From positions 930,001 through 994,000 of the forward strand of contig JAPNXP010000007.1 of NCBI GenBank assembly GCA_028753945.1: a stretch of DNA of 64,000 bases. The letters are read 5' to 3'. The stretch is from Hexactinellida sp. DTS-2022 (lineage: Eukaryota > Porifera > Hexactinellida). This document shows positions 23,005 through 34,511 of this stretch, piece by piece. The translations under genes and the position numbers were made by a program. A model generated the notes under the pieces. It worked only from the letters and a program-made list of their open reading frames with translations. It ran no database searches and was not told the origin of the DNA. How positions within the stretch are numbered: position 1 is the stretch's first letter; every line of letters begins with the position of its first letter.

Positions 23005-24753
23005 CCATTCAGAATACTCTGATTATATCACATTACTAAAATATGTTAGATTGGGGGATAGACTCAATTGACAAATTTCACATTGTATCTATACATTGTA
23101 TCTTTAAACAGGACTTGCTAATTCTCTAGAGAATTCAATACAGCATATCATACAATGTTTCAAAGTATGTACGACCATATTAAATAGTACTTTGATAGTT
23201 TGTGCATGCTATTAGTGAGTATATTGTTTTACAAGCGAAAAATCATCCATATATCTACCTTTTATATGTTTATTCATACAAAGTTGTTAGTTTATGTTAT
23301 TTGTAAAAGTAAATTAAGACATTTTGGATCATCGTGGGATTTTAGAATGCTCCGTAAATTTTTTGTTTCTCCGTAAATTTTATGCTCAATCTCCAGGAAT
23401 TTATCTGAACTCACTTGGCAGCACTGCTTAAGTTATTAATTTAAAAAATTAAGTGTGATTTTTGCTAATCAATTGCAACATAAAATAAATGTCTTTTAAT
23501 CAAATATTATCTGGCTACCCCCCCAGATTTTCAGAAAAATTGGAAAGTTCGACGCCTATGCTAATAGGGGAATCAAATTAACAGTATTACACGCTTGGGA
23601 TCTGAAAAGCGGTTGCTAATAAAGCAATATTGCTAATAGGGGAGTTGCTAATAAAGCAACTCAACTGTAATTAATAAGGATCTTCTGCGGTGCGGTCAGG
23701 ACCGGTTCCTGTCCTGTCCTGTCCGTAATTTTGTTAATTTATGCAACACTAGATGCTAGCTATTAACATACTACATTTGTTTTTGCCTTGTCAAGACATA
23801 CCTCCAAAAAGGAGCAATGTGAAAAAAATAATTGAGAGTATGATAACGATTCTCGCCTTATTTACAATTTTCAAATATGAATATTTTTGTTGTTGTTTAG
23901 CATACTGAGCATACTAATCAATCTTAATCATTTTTATTGAGATTCTTTATGAAATTTTATAGCGTTCTAATTCATTCGATATGTTCTCAAAATACGATTT
24001 TGTACTGCGACAACGATCTATTGGTTTTCTAAGCGAAATTCGGGATCATGACGTCACAGTTGCGAAAAACAGATATTTTTTACTTACTTTCCCAATTTTG
24101 CTCCGATCTGTAGAAAATTCAAAGCATTAGACGTACACTAAATTTCTACACCTGATAGCAGTTCACGAATTCCCATTTTTATTCGGATTGTAATACAGTT
24201 AATTAATTAGTCCCTACACTAATCAACCATAAATAGTGTATTGCACTAACACAGGTATAGCAAAGTGCAAGTGTGTGTGCGTGCGTGTGTGTGTTTGTCC
24301 AGAATTAATAGGAAAGACTACGAGTCCTAGAAAGCTGAAAATTGGCATGCAGGGGTAATTTTGTACTGCGACAACGATCTATTGGTTTTTTAAACGAAAT
24401 AACGGGATTATGACGTTGTAAAGGCACATATTTTGGAATAACTCTTTCAGTTTTTATCCGATTCACCCACAATTTTAGATGGCAAGACAACATGAAATGA
24501 GACACACGTATACCGATTTATGGGAATGTGACGTCACGTTCGAATCTGGAAGCAATTCTTTAAAATATCTCGGGTGGGCTTGCGGTTACATCCTCCAGAA
24601 AGTTATTATATCGTTTAGTCTATATGTTGATCTATGCAACCACGGGTGGATTAAATATTACAATTTACAACACATTTTAATCGTCATGAAATTCCTTGAA
24701 ATCTCAAGAAAAATATCCATAAATTACGATAACTTTTGAAGATATTTAAATCT
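23005..24753. other. intergenic, repeat remnants
   Basis: Holds a 'gctaatag' miniature-element relative (23555-23670) and Helentron-end relatives (23998-24060 and 24280-24480, with gtactgcgacaacgatctat twice). No supported gene. Confidence 0.5.
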
Positions 24754-24903
24754 GAGTTTACTTATACACCGATCATCGGCGTTTGTATTAAAAAACCTGG
24801 CTAGTTTCTACCGATGATTTTTTATGTTATAAAAAAAACACCATCTGTAGAAACTAGCCAGGTTTTTAATAGAAACGCCGATGATCGGTGTATAAGCAAA
24901 CTC
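24754..24903. mobile_element. 150-bp Mutator-like MITE with 9-bp duplication
   Basis: Arms of about 57 bp (cttatacaccgatcatcggc and complement) enclose a short AT-rich loop. Flanking tttaaatct at 24745-24753 and 24904-24912 is a perfect 9-bp duplication, the size made by Mutator-like (MULE) transposases. Confidence 0.85.
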
Positions 24904-24912
24904 TTTAAATCT

Positions 24913-25464
24913 GCTACATCTACGTATATCAGCCTATATCTAATAAAAAAACATACTTCATAAAAAATTTATAATTCATTATTCTAGCTATTTCGTTTTT
25001 GTTGTACGTATTATTGTATACATTGGGTGAATACGAAATACGCGGGAAGAAATTTGATAGATAGAACTAGAAAAATAAGCGTTTCCTAATTGTAGATAAA
25101 TCCAAACATACAAATTAATCATATTGTATCGTTCTATTCTCGATAGATTCAAAGAAATAATATATATTTTGAGTCTCCCGCTTTTTCATCTTCGACCTCC
25201 CGATTTTTTGGTAAAACTCCCGCCAAAATGGCAAAAACCTCCCGCTTTTTGGTTTCCAGAGTTTGGCATCCCTGCTTAAATAGTAGATAATAATTAATAA
25301 TTTAAATACCAAATTTATATTTTGCAATACATTACACCCACGCTAATCCGAACAGAGGTGTTTCCATTCAAAAAATTTCTGTTTCGATTAGTGAAGTAGT
25401 ACATTTTATATAGGCATCTTAAAATGAGAACCCGATAATCCGAACCAAACTTGTCCAAATTTTT
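24913..25464. other. intergenic
   Basis: AT-rich sequence; no gene or element recognised. Confidence 0.4.
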
Positions 25465-26513
25465 TTAATCCAAAGAAAACACAGTATACTACATAGAATA
25501 CTTATTAGAGACTTATTACTGTGCCGACTATTCTATAGTATATAGTGGCCCAATATTGAAATTACTGCCTTGATTAGTTATTATTTTTGTAATTCCAATG
25601 TAATATAAAAATATTTATGATTTTTCCCATTTTTACACGAAAAATATTTTGGAATCTGTTCGTTCGGATTAGCTGGTGTACTGTAATTAATTATTTTTAA
25701 TTTCATACCTGTTACCTAACATACTATTGAAGGTTTTGTGGGACCAAAAATTTGGGTGGGGAAAGAGCACACTCCCATTCCATCTGTGAGGGAATTTAAT
25801 ATTTTGTTCTTGGAGCCACCGACAACTAAAATATTTGATTTTTAAAGGAGAGCAATAGAAAAGCGCCGCATTTGGGAATCAAACGATCAATGTCGTTGTG
25901 TATCAAAAATATTGTATTAAATGTTATGTAAATTATCTTTTGAGAATGTTTATGAGCTCTAGTAGAGTTCAGATTTTTTCCCATACTTAAACCCCAGGCT
26001 TACTTTCTAAAGGTCAATTTCAAACCCTGGGAAAAATTGACCTTTCTCAGTGCCTAAATAGACATACTGAAAAACTGAGCGCTATATAAGGTCACTGATT
26101 GTTGGAATCTTGTTTCAGCTCCATCGCCCGCGTCAGATTTCACTCCCGCACGAATATTGTCATTATTTCCATTATTACACCTACATTTCAAGTAAGGCCA
26201 CTGTTCGTTGCCAATTTTATTGTAGGACACACTCTAAAATAGCCATAATTAGCTAGTAACAAAATCAGAACCTATGACAAGCATTATTACCCGACGATTG
26301 CATATTTTATCAATAAGCACTCACAAATTTGAATATTTGCTCAGATAATTATTAACTACAGTCTACAGTGGTGTTCGGCTAATAGCAAGTCGCATTTTGA
26401 ATGAAATTTGATTGCTAATAGGCCAACTTGCTATTAGAGGAACAAAACTAACATTAAATCCTCGCTTGTCATTAACAGTGGCCTAAGTGATTTGTTATCT
26501 TTTATATTATAAA

Positions 26514-26551
26514 ATGGGCTCATACCCCGGTATAGAGGATTTGCCCACCAC
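26514..26551 (+). repeat. 57-nt conserved core, copy 7 (first part)
   Basis: The core is split by the hAT element that follows; it resumes at 27216. Bases match copy 6. Confidence 0.7.
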
Positions 26552-27215
26552 CATAGGCGCCGAAACTCTCCAGCGCCAGGGGGGGTGTAACTTTACATTT
26601 AAATGTGAAAGGTCAAAAAAACGATTCCTATGGCGCATTGTCGCAAAGTTTACAAGTATAAGATTAAAGTTGGGGGGCGCGGAGCGAGTGTTGCGAGCAA
26701 TTCTTGGGAGGTTCTGGGGGCAAGCCCCCCATAAAAAAATGGACTGCGAGATACCCTGATATCAATTTGTTTTGAATGAATTATACGTATATTTTATTGT
26801 GCTAAATTATATTGAATATTGTATTTTTTATCCAGAGGGAACGGTAACACCCGTACCAATAATGTTGCCCCCCTTCAATTTACGGGGGGGGGAACGCGCC
26901 CCCCCTAGCGCATCCCCCTGTTTCGCCACTGCTATGGTGGCTGAAAATCATTATGTTGACGGGCATAATTGTATACATATATTAATAATCCAATGTTATT
27001 TAGAAGGACTCCTTATGGAATTATAATTTTTCTATGGGTTTACTTGTATGTTTTCTACTTTAACAATAAAGAAAATGTCTAATATTCCCTGCCTGACCAA
27101 CCAGGAGGGGTATACCCTTCCTGACTCTTTCCTCAGCCAGGGGGGGTGAAACCCTCCCTGACAAAAACCAGGGAGGGTGTAACCCCCCCTGACCCCCCCA
27201 CTTTCGGCGCCTATG
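26552..27215. mobile_element. 664-bp hAT element, 'cataggcgccgaaa' family
   Basis: Perfect ends cataggcgccgaaa / tttcggcgcctatg and a perfect 8-bp duplication cccaccac (26544-26551, 27216-27223). The uninterrupted site is readable at 17490. It contains G/C runs and short frames but no transposase. The 248-bp relative is 41682-41929. Confidence 0.9.
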
Positions 27216-27508
27216 CCCACCACCCTACTTGAGGATGTTAACTTTTAACATGAGACTTAGCAGATGTATCTTGTTCTGTAATTTAAAAGTAGTACATTTA
27301 TCTCTGCTACAGAATTTAATTAATTGGTTGGATTTAAATATACTAGAAACTTTATATCCTATAATAATACATAACTAGAAATATGAGATTTGTTTTTCAG
27401 TATAGCCTATGGTAAACAGCCAGTATTTCATGGTAAAATGATAGATACATACTATACTTGGGTTCATCCATTTGAAATGTGATGCTAAAGATTACAAATT
27501 TTAACAAT

Positions 27509-27580
27509 ACGAGCCCTTCGGTTTCGGTCGCTTTGCGACTGTCGGCGCTTCACGCTTCAATTGACGGCAGTTGCGCGGCC
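27509..27580 (+). repeat. multi-hairpin module
   Basis: Same state as the 17798 copy, including its degraded third stem, as expected for two copies of one long repeat. Confidence 0.65.
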
Positions 27581-27640
27581 TTACTACGCCTTGAAACTAT
27601 AAACCATTTAGAATTATACATATTTGTGGTGATTAATATA

Positions 27641-28977
27641 TTCCTCTTCAAATCCAATCATCTAATACTGTAGTATAATTTACCTATACTATGTACAGTT
27701 ATCTTCAGACATAGTATGTCTAACTTCGTAAACAGATTCATCAGAGATACCATCGATGCAATGTAACAAGCACTGTGCTATTTGTGCTCTCACAATAGCA
27801 CAGTGGTTTATTGACAGGGAGTTGGACAATTTTTTACCTATTCTGATCTCTTCAAAAACGTTTTTATCGTGTTCAGCATAATCGAGAACCTAGGTAACTG
27901 TTTTTACAGTTAAAAATTCCAAGTAGAATTAGAAATATGATGCAGTGTCTATAGTTTCAATGGCTAAATAGTATAATTGAAGAAATTTTGTGGTTAACTA
28001 TTATGCATCATTTCATGCTAGTGTATCTCATTAGGTTTCGATCACAATCAGTTAATACTTCACAGTGTTTAATTATAGTTTAAATCATCCTAAAACTGTT
28101 GAATACTCTTCATAGAATTATTTGTCCTTTATTATAATTATCATTGCAAATTATGATTAGCTGGAAGTGTCCGAACTGCTAAATTCCATGTATTGGTATT
28201 GCGTAAACTTGTAGTGTCGTCTCGTGTCGTTTCACTAGCCCTATTTTTATATAAAGTTTAACTAGTTAGCTTGAATTTTAACCACTTTCCAGCCCCGCAC
28301 AACCGCGCGCAAAATAAAATCTACTTGTCTATATACGGGGGCTTTGAAGATTTATATACGAAATTTTAATTTTTTTTTTCAAAATTTCATCAATTAGTAA
28401 ACTAAATGAATAATTTAGAAGCGTGGGATTACCTTTCAACCAAGGAAACTATACTGGTTGCTGTAAATGTAATAGAAAATGCAAGGGTGATCAAATTCCA
28501 AAATTGGATCAAGAAAAACTGGTCGAATCGTTGATGTTAAAAAAGCTGGTTATTTAACTGGCCTAGGCTCTCGAATTACATTATCAACATAATTTAGATC
28601 TACACCATGCATTTATTTAGAGATGCATATAAATGAATTAGCTCTAGTTTATTTGAAAATACTAATTTAGCAAATATTTTGTGGAATTATGGGAATTAAA
28701 AATACTATGACGTCATAACTTAAAAATTTGAAGCCGTACTAATTTTCTGAGTCCATAAATGGATTCACAGGTATAGATAACCCATTGGTATATAATACAT
28801 TTGATAGGTCTATCTGCTCTGGAAATACCTACTTCCTGTGAATGATCCAAATAAACCACTGTGAATAGCTAATGCAAACGGAGTTATTTTTAAGATTTCT
28901 CTCCAAAGGATGCCTTATAGTGGAGTCGTATCCTAGTTTAAGTAGTAATTGGGTTGCAGTGCACGCCCTTCATTCAT
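27641..28977. other. intergenic
   Basis: No gene supported. It contains a small gagcacaaata/tattgtgagagcac inverted repeat near 27770-27800 and otherwise AT-rich sequence. Confidence 0.45.
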
Positions 28978-30120
28978 CAATTTTTGTAGCTAGTTGAGCA
29001 AGAATAGATGAGTGTACTGACTCTGAGCGTTGGGTAGAATGTGCCCCCAAAGTTAAATGCTGCCAAGTCCATCGAGCAGCCCATTGTTTGCCTTCTAGCA
29101 TATAGATTATCTAGAAATTTCTGAGCAGAATTAAAGGACTTTGCATTAGTAATATTTTTCTTCCCTCTATTAGTGTAAGCATGTGTTCCCACTACTCATT
29201 AAATAGAATACAGGATCCATAATCTTGTTTTCTACATATTGTCCACCACAATGTAATTATGTATTCCACTCACGCGAATTTTCCTCACGCCCGTCAAAGA
29301 GGGGTTTTATACGTGATATTATGTTTGGCCCAAATGGAACGTACAAAGCATATGTACACACAAGGGTATACCTGATTTATAGCAGCCATGGCAGGATCAC
29401 CAATTCACCATCAGTAATTATAACTTTTGGATACTGTCGAAAAGCCTCTAAAAATTGTGTGAAAATCCAAACAAAGAATCTACGCTTCATGTGCAATAGG
29501 AGAACATGCTAGAATTTGAGATCTTCCGTGCTTGTATACTGTTGTAAAAGCTGCGAATTTCAAAGCGTATTTATTTGTTGCATGACTAGTATCGAACATT
29601 AATCCCCTCAAACTGTGGCCAGCACTCAAACTATTAGTTAAAATCCATAAAACCATATTTAAGGATCCGTCTTCATCCGTATGTACACTTAAATATAAAT
29701 TATTCTTCATGTAACGCTTTTGGAAATAATCAACAAAGTTTGTATACTGGTTTGGAATCTATTAAAGATATATTGATAAGTCCAGGTAATAGATTGATTT
29801 TGCTTATGAGCTTTGCTGATAAAAACTTGGTTAATTTTTGAAGAGATAATCTGACACGTTGTAATTCGAGTTCAAGAGAAATAAATTCTTCTGGAATTTG
29901 CCTTAGAGCAGCTTGAGGAAGACTAGCACCTCGCTCCACCAAATCATGATTGTACTGAAAACAACCTGAATTGATTAGCCAACCTTCCATGCACTCTTCA
30001 ATTCGAACGCTGTACGGACAATTGTATTTCTGTGAAATTGTCCTGCGCGTTTCTCCAATGAACTTTGATTTTCTGGCTCTATAGCAACTCAGTGATTTCT
30101 ATCTTCCTTTTTCTTAGTCG
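28978..30120 (-). pseudogene. MULE-type (FAR1/MuDR-like) transposase remnant
   Basis: Pieces in order on the minus strand: a cysteine/basic segment (SLSCYRARKSK, about 30060-30095) and EECMEGWLI then YNHDLVERG (about 29920-30010), as in the zinc-binding start of MULE proteins. Next is LMFDTSHATNKYALKF (about 29560-29620), matching the D-x-T-x-x-T-N-x-Y block that holds the first catalytic Asp. FLEAFRQYPKVIITDGE (about 29410-29460) holds the second. At the C terminus are LYARRQ and, one frame over, WAARWTWQH then TLGAHSTQRSES (about 28990-29100). A TAG, frame changes and missing pieces make it dead. I found no matching long terminal inverted repeats. The MITE at 24754-24903 has a MULE-sized duplication, but a direct link is not shown. 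Confidence 0.75.
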
Positions 30121-30441
30121 ATTGATAGCTCGATGACCAAATTAGAGTAAACCGCTTTTGGGAAGATATGTCAGAACAAGTTTAGAAAAGAAATATATAG
30201 TTGATTGTATGCATACGTATAATGGAATATTTGATATTGTAAATATCGGCGAGATTTGCTTATATACCGGCGAATACTTAAATATTGGCGAGATTTAAAA
30301 GCTTAAAAAAAGCTTACTTCATAACATTATCCATATTAAGAATTATATTACAGATATTATGTATATGCAGAGTAATATGATAGTTCATAATAGTGTATAT
30401 TATGTATTTAACTCATTTTAATTTAATGGGAAATCTCTATA
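30121..30441. other. 5' flank of transporter-like gene 2
   Basis: Contains ggcgagattt repeats (30248-30300). The last ~110 bp match the upstream flank of gene 1. Confidence 0.5.
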
Positions 30442-32391
30442 ATGGAAGAAAATTATTTGGATGAAAGGTCGTTGCTTAATTCAACAGATAATCTACTGAT
30501 TAGTGCGCACAGAGAAGATCCTGTCCCGTACGGTCGGAATACATTCAAACCTTTTCTATTTTTCGGACAAAGAATTCCCAACTTATATCGTCCAGGTCTG
30601 TATCTCCATCTTTTTATTGTAGTTCTTCAGTACTTTTTCTTCGTTAATACTCAGGTAATTGTTGATCTAGTTTTAGAAATAAATCTTAAAAATATATTCG
30701 AAAATGATTTCGCATCTCCTCTCCTTTCTTCTGTATCCTACCTGATTATTCCATTTATCGTATATTTCTGTGAAAGCCAGATGATAAGCAGGTATAGATT
30801 AGTACTAAGTATTCTCCTAATGGCATCTGTAGCAAGTTGTATTCTTCTAATATTGCTCTTATTTGTACACTTTGAGAAAGATAATTTGGCTGACTTAAGT
30901 TTTGGTAACAACGCTAGTGTCAATTTGGTGCTGTACATAGTATATGGGATAAAATACTTAAGTTGTGGGGTGATTTTTATACTGTTTTCAATTAGTTATG
31001 CACTTTCCAAACCCTTTTCTATTTCCTTCGGTTTAGATTTGCTTCAAGGAACACATTATGAGACACTACTGTTATATTTTCCATTATTTTACATTTCATT
31101 GAATATTGGATCATCTTTTTCATATCTTGTGTACGTAAAGTTTGTAAAAGACTATCCCTATCTACACTGTACAGTTACTACTGTTATTATTCTCCTTGCG
31201 TTATTATTAACTATGTTTGGAAAGTTTCGTGGATATTTTCAAGAATATGCGATTGTTGCCAACAATTTTTCATTCAAAAAGGGACTGAAACTTTTATTCG
31301 CTGCTTTTAGATTGAAATTTTTTGCGCGTAATAAGGCTGATTTTAGAAAATTGATGCTATTCACAGCTAGAAAGAGAGAATATGAAGATCCTCACTGTTT
31401 AGTAGATAGAACCCTAGCCATGGCTAAAATTAACATCATATTATTAACTTTAATTCCATTGCTTGGAGCAAATCAAATTCTTAATCAACTTTTCCCAGAA
31501 CAAGCGTATTTATTAAATTTCTTACCAAAATCGGTGACTCACCCTGATAATGCAAAGTATTACTGTGATAATAAAAACTACTTCTTATCTTATTGGTTCG
31601 TGAATACTCTAACTATTGTTTTGTTTGTTCCTTTCATCGAATATATATTCAATGATATCGTATTCGACTTTTGGAGGTGCGATATGCCATGTTGGGTCAG
31701 GTGTATTTCTTTTGGAATCAAGTTTATCAGAACTAATTGCGTTCACCCTTTTCGCAAGAGACTGCACAAATACCTTGCATCAGCGGATCCCATCTTGAAA
31801 AGGATTTTCTGGGGCTTACCATTTGGATTACTTAGCGCGCTGTGTGCTCTTTTTGTTGAGATAATTCGAATCAAATTTCCAGTTGAACTTAAGTGTGGTG
31901 TGGGCGAATATTATTTCTCATCACTAGTTCCCCTCATATCTCAAATCCCTCAGTACTTCTACTCTGGTCTGTTAGAAGCGATCTCCACTATTGGATTACT
32001 ACAGTACGTGTATTATTTGTGTAGTTTTCATTTCAAAAACTCATTAAAAGGGTTCTTCTTCTCGTTATTCTACTTCTATTATGGAGTTGCGGGAGTTATT
32101 TCGAATGTTTTCAACTTTTCATTGGATCAAATTTGTGCCAATAATTGCAATCATAATTTCACTTCAGATACTGACATATCCTACAGCTCTAATGGTGCTA
32201 ATTACTGGTGCTTGGTTATAAATACGGATTGTCCGAATACTGTTATGCCCAACGCCTGGGCTATTTGGGTGATTGTTATCCTGATTTATTTGGTGATGAT
32301 ACCGATGTTCTACATCTTCTCACACTGGAATCATTGGAGTTCAATTCGTAGAGAAAGGAATGAACGTGAAATGTGTAGTGAAACTTTGTAG
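30442..32391 (+). CDS. transporter-like membrane protein 2 (paralogue of protein 1)
   Basis: A 649-residue intronless frame with the same layout as protein 1: polar N terminus, about 12 spans, the POT-like block FGLDLLQGTHYE...FPLFYISLNIGSS near residue 200. It likewise lacks ExxER in the first span (VLQYFFFVN). Up to about EYIFNDIVFDFW the two proteins differ at roughly a quarter of positions; from there to the last residue they are almost identical, and the DNA differs at only a handful of sites. It lies 10.7 kb downstream on the same strand, a tandem duplicate. Candidate AATAAA at 33075. The function is as uncertain as for protein 1. Confidence 0.75.
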   Translation: MEENYLDERSLLNSTDNLLISAHREDPVPYGRNTFKPFLFFGQRIPNLYRPGLYLHLFIVVLQYFFFVNTQVIVDLVLEINLKNIFENDFASPLLSSVSYLIIPFIVYFCESQMISRYRLVLSILLMASVASCILLILLLFVHFEKDNLADLSFGNNASVNLVLYIVYGIKYLSCGVIFILFSISYALSKPFSISFGLDLLQGTHYETLLLYFPLFYISLNIGSSFSYLVYVKFVKDYPYLHCTVTTVIILLALLLTMFGKFRGYFQEYAIVANNFSFKKGLKLLFAAFRLKFFARNKADFRKLMLFTARKREYEDPHCLVDRTLAMAKINIILLTLIPLLGANQILNQLFPEQAYLLNFLPKSVTHPDNAKYYCDNKNYFLSYWFVNTLTIVLFVPFIEYIFNDIVFDFWRCDMPCWVRCISFGIKFIRTNCVHPFRKRLHKYLASADPILKRIFWGLPFGLLSALCALFVEIIRIKFPVELKCGVGEYYFSSLVPLISQIPQYFYSGLLEAISTIGLLQYVYYLCSFHFKNSLKGFFFSLFYFYYGVAGVISNVFNFSLDQICANNCNHNFTSDTDISYSSNGANYWCLVINTDCPNTVMPNAWAIWVIVILIYLVMIPMFYIFSHWNHWSSIRRERNEREMCSETL

Positions 32392-32503
32392 GATTGTTAA
32401 TAATATTTAAATTCTTAACTTTATTGAACTTTGATAATGCAAAATTGCAAATTATTATTGTTATATTTTAACAGGTTGTATTTGTTGTTATTTTACCTTG
32501 ATA

Positions 32504-32680
32504 CAGGGGCGTCCTGGCCATACAAGCCAGCGGGGAATCCCCGCTGGGCCCCCCTTGCGAGGTTCCTAATTTGGGCTCCTAGTTTTATAAGGCCCCCTTG
32601 GGGGCCCTTATAAGGCTATTATATCTGTACAAAAGCATAGAAATTTCCCCGATGGGCCCCCCCTGGCCAGGACGCCCCTG
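32504..32680. mobile_element. 177-bp hAT MITE in the 3' flank of gene 2
   Basis: Ends caggggcgtcctggcca and tggccaggacgcccctg, with a perfect 8-bp duplication ccttgata (32496-32503, 32681-32688). The flank of gene 1 (about 21802) has the empty site ccttgattt, so insertion followed the gene duplication. Confidence 0.9.
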
Positions 32681-33308
32681 CCTTGATATAAATGTATGCT
32701 TGTTTTGTGATAATTACAATATATTTATATGTATTAGAGTCTTTAGAATATTGTCCTTCAGATTTATGGTGAAACCTAATTATAGTATAACATTACTATT
32801 ATACACATCACGTAGCTCAAAATTCCCGAAAATTAACACCTACTTCCCTATGTCACACTTTCTGTCTCAAATCGGTTAATCTCCCGTCCCATCCCAATAC
32901 ATATATGAAGCATTTAGGTTAGGAACGGATCCAGGATTTTAAAAGAGGAACAGGAGCGAGTGTTTACAGCCAAGTTATGGGGGTCTGGCGTCGAAAGCCC
33001 CCTTAAAAACGTATTAAATATACTCAAAGTATGATCTACAGAATAGTTATCCAATTGTATGATTTAATTCAATTAATAAACTCAAAAATATTATTTAACA
33101 ATCAACACTCAGGTTATTGGCTTGCAACAATATACATTATCTGATTAGCATATATTTATCTACAATTATACTCGAGGGCCCTAATTACTTTCCTGGTATT
33201 CCATTGAGATACGTAGATCGGAAGATTGGGTGCTTTATACAATGGTATCGAATACATATTTGAAGTCAATTATTAATTATGATTCTATTTACAACTCAAT
33301 GGATAGAA

Positions 33309-33314
33309 TTTATT
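33309..33314 (-). promoter_or_regulatory. candidate polyadenylation signal
   Basis: AATAAA on the minus strand, 65 bp after the stop of the TRAF-zinc-finger gene. Confidence 0.4.
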
Positions 33315-33378
33315 TACATAGTTTGAAGTAATTACATAGTGCAAGTGTATATTGACAGATAAAATTACCAAATATGGG

Positions 33379-34044
33379 TTAAATAGGGTAGTCGAAAAGA
33401 GGTTGATGAGACTCTCTCTTAATTCTCTTAGAATCTCTCGTACAATTATCGCTTTCACACATATCAATGTGACTGTTCAATCGCTTGCCTTGCATAAGAA
33501 CTCGACAGTCAATAGAATCGATATCATCTTTGACGTTTTTAATTTCTTTCCCAACAAGTTGAATATTATCAATGTGTTTGGCAAACTCGTTGTAATCGAA
33601 TTTGTTCTCTTCCACTGATTTCAAAACTTCGATCAGTTTTTCAACAATAGCTATATTCTTTGTTTTATTCTTCCTCGCATTTGCTTCTACTTTATCTTCC
33701 AAAATGTGTACTCTCTTCTCATTTTTCACGATTTCATATTTCTGTCCAGACATCTCCCTAATGTCTTCATCTAAATCTGCTACGTAATCAATAACATCAC
33801 AGATGCTATTCAATACACTTCTATGCTTCGATTTTATTAATTTATTCTGTCTTTCCAATTCGTTAATCCTATAAGTCTGCTCTTCTAACCTAGCGCTAAT
33901 GAGGTCTACGTGTTTCTGAAGACATTCTTGTTTGTGTTGTTTCAATTGCTTTCTATCCAACCCCAGCACGTCACATCCAAATCTGATATATGGACAGCCG
34001 AGACGGAGGGTGCCTTGCTCTGAGAATGATACAATACCGCCCAT
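33379..34044 (-). CDS. TRAF-type zinc finger / coiled-coil protein
   Basis: A 221-residue frame. Near the N terminus C17-x6-C24-x12-H-x3-C (CPYIRFGCD...QHKQEC) followed by KHV fits a single TRAF-type zinc finger. Residues about 45-165 are charged with heptad-like hydrophobics (ARLEEQTYRINELERQNKLI; KRVHILEDKVEA), a probable coiled coil for oligomerisation. The tail is basic (SKRIKRES). There is no RING finger and no C-terminal MATH/TRAF domain, so it is far shorter than a TRAF. It could be a compact adaptor or the remaining part of a larger gene. An AATAAA on the minus strand lies 65 bp past the stop (33309-33314). Start context attgaATGG. The zinc-finger call is by motif. Confidence 0.7.
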   Translation of the reverse strand: MGGIVSFSEQGTLRLGCPYIRFGCDVLGLDRKQLKQHKQECLQKHVDLISARLEEQTYRINELERQNKLIKSKHRSVLNSICDVIDYVADLDEDIREMSGQKYEIVKNEKRVHILEDKVEANARKNKTKNIAIVEKLIEVLKSVEENKFDYNEFAKHIDNIQLVGKEIKNVKDDIDSIDCRVLMQGKRLNSHIDMCESDNCTRDSKRIKRESHQPLFDYPI

Positions 34045-34292
34045 TCAATCCTTTTAAATAACAGTTCAAATACAACTATATTTGATTTTGTAGCTTATTA
34101 TTGGAGTATGCACTGAATAGCAGGAGTTTTGAATATTATATATTTGAATAGTCCGAAGCAGTTTTCTTTTGACAATGGACATTGATTTTAAAAATTACCT
34201 ATTTTGTATCCAACAGCATTGGTATAGTTGTACTGCTTAGTATATTAATCATGTAAAAGTTATAACCACCTGACTAAGTGTTATGGAATAAA

Positions 34293-34477
34293 TAGTAGAA
34301 CCTCGTTAGTACGAACAAGGTTAATACGAATTTCCGGATAAGACGAACAAACAGTTGCACAAAATTAGGTCCCTACAATGACTATTCAATGGGTATTACT
34401 CCGGTTAATACGAACTCCGGATAAAGCGAACACATTTTACCGTCCGTTGGTTTTCGTATAAACGAGGTTCTACAGTA
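34293..34477. mobile_element. TA-type MITE, 'gtagaacctcgtt' family
   Basis: Left gtagaacctcgttagtacg, right the complement (aacgaggttctacagta). The same family is at 8531-8696 and, damaged, at 1118-1270. The interior is made of repeated ggttaatacgaa and ccggataa phrases. Confidence 0.7.
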
Positions 34478-34511
34478 AACTCCCGTTTTAACTTATTCAG
34501 ATATAACTAAA

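Larger units (their letters stand above)
25465..27640. repeat. long dispersed repeat, copy B
   Basis: Same-orientation partner of 16180-17940. It is interrupted by the hAT element at 26552-27215 and carries an extra palindrome-family fragment at about 25950-26100 (cagattttttcccatac) also seen at 5780-5880. Confidence 0.7.

Noticed and set aside
29225-29512. Plus-strand gene
   Set aside because: It lies antisense to the MULE transposase remnant, which explains its openness.
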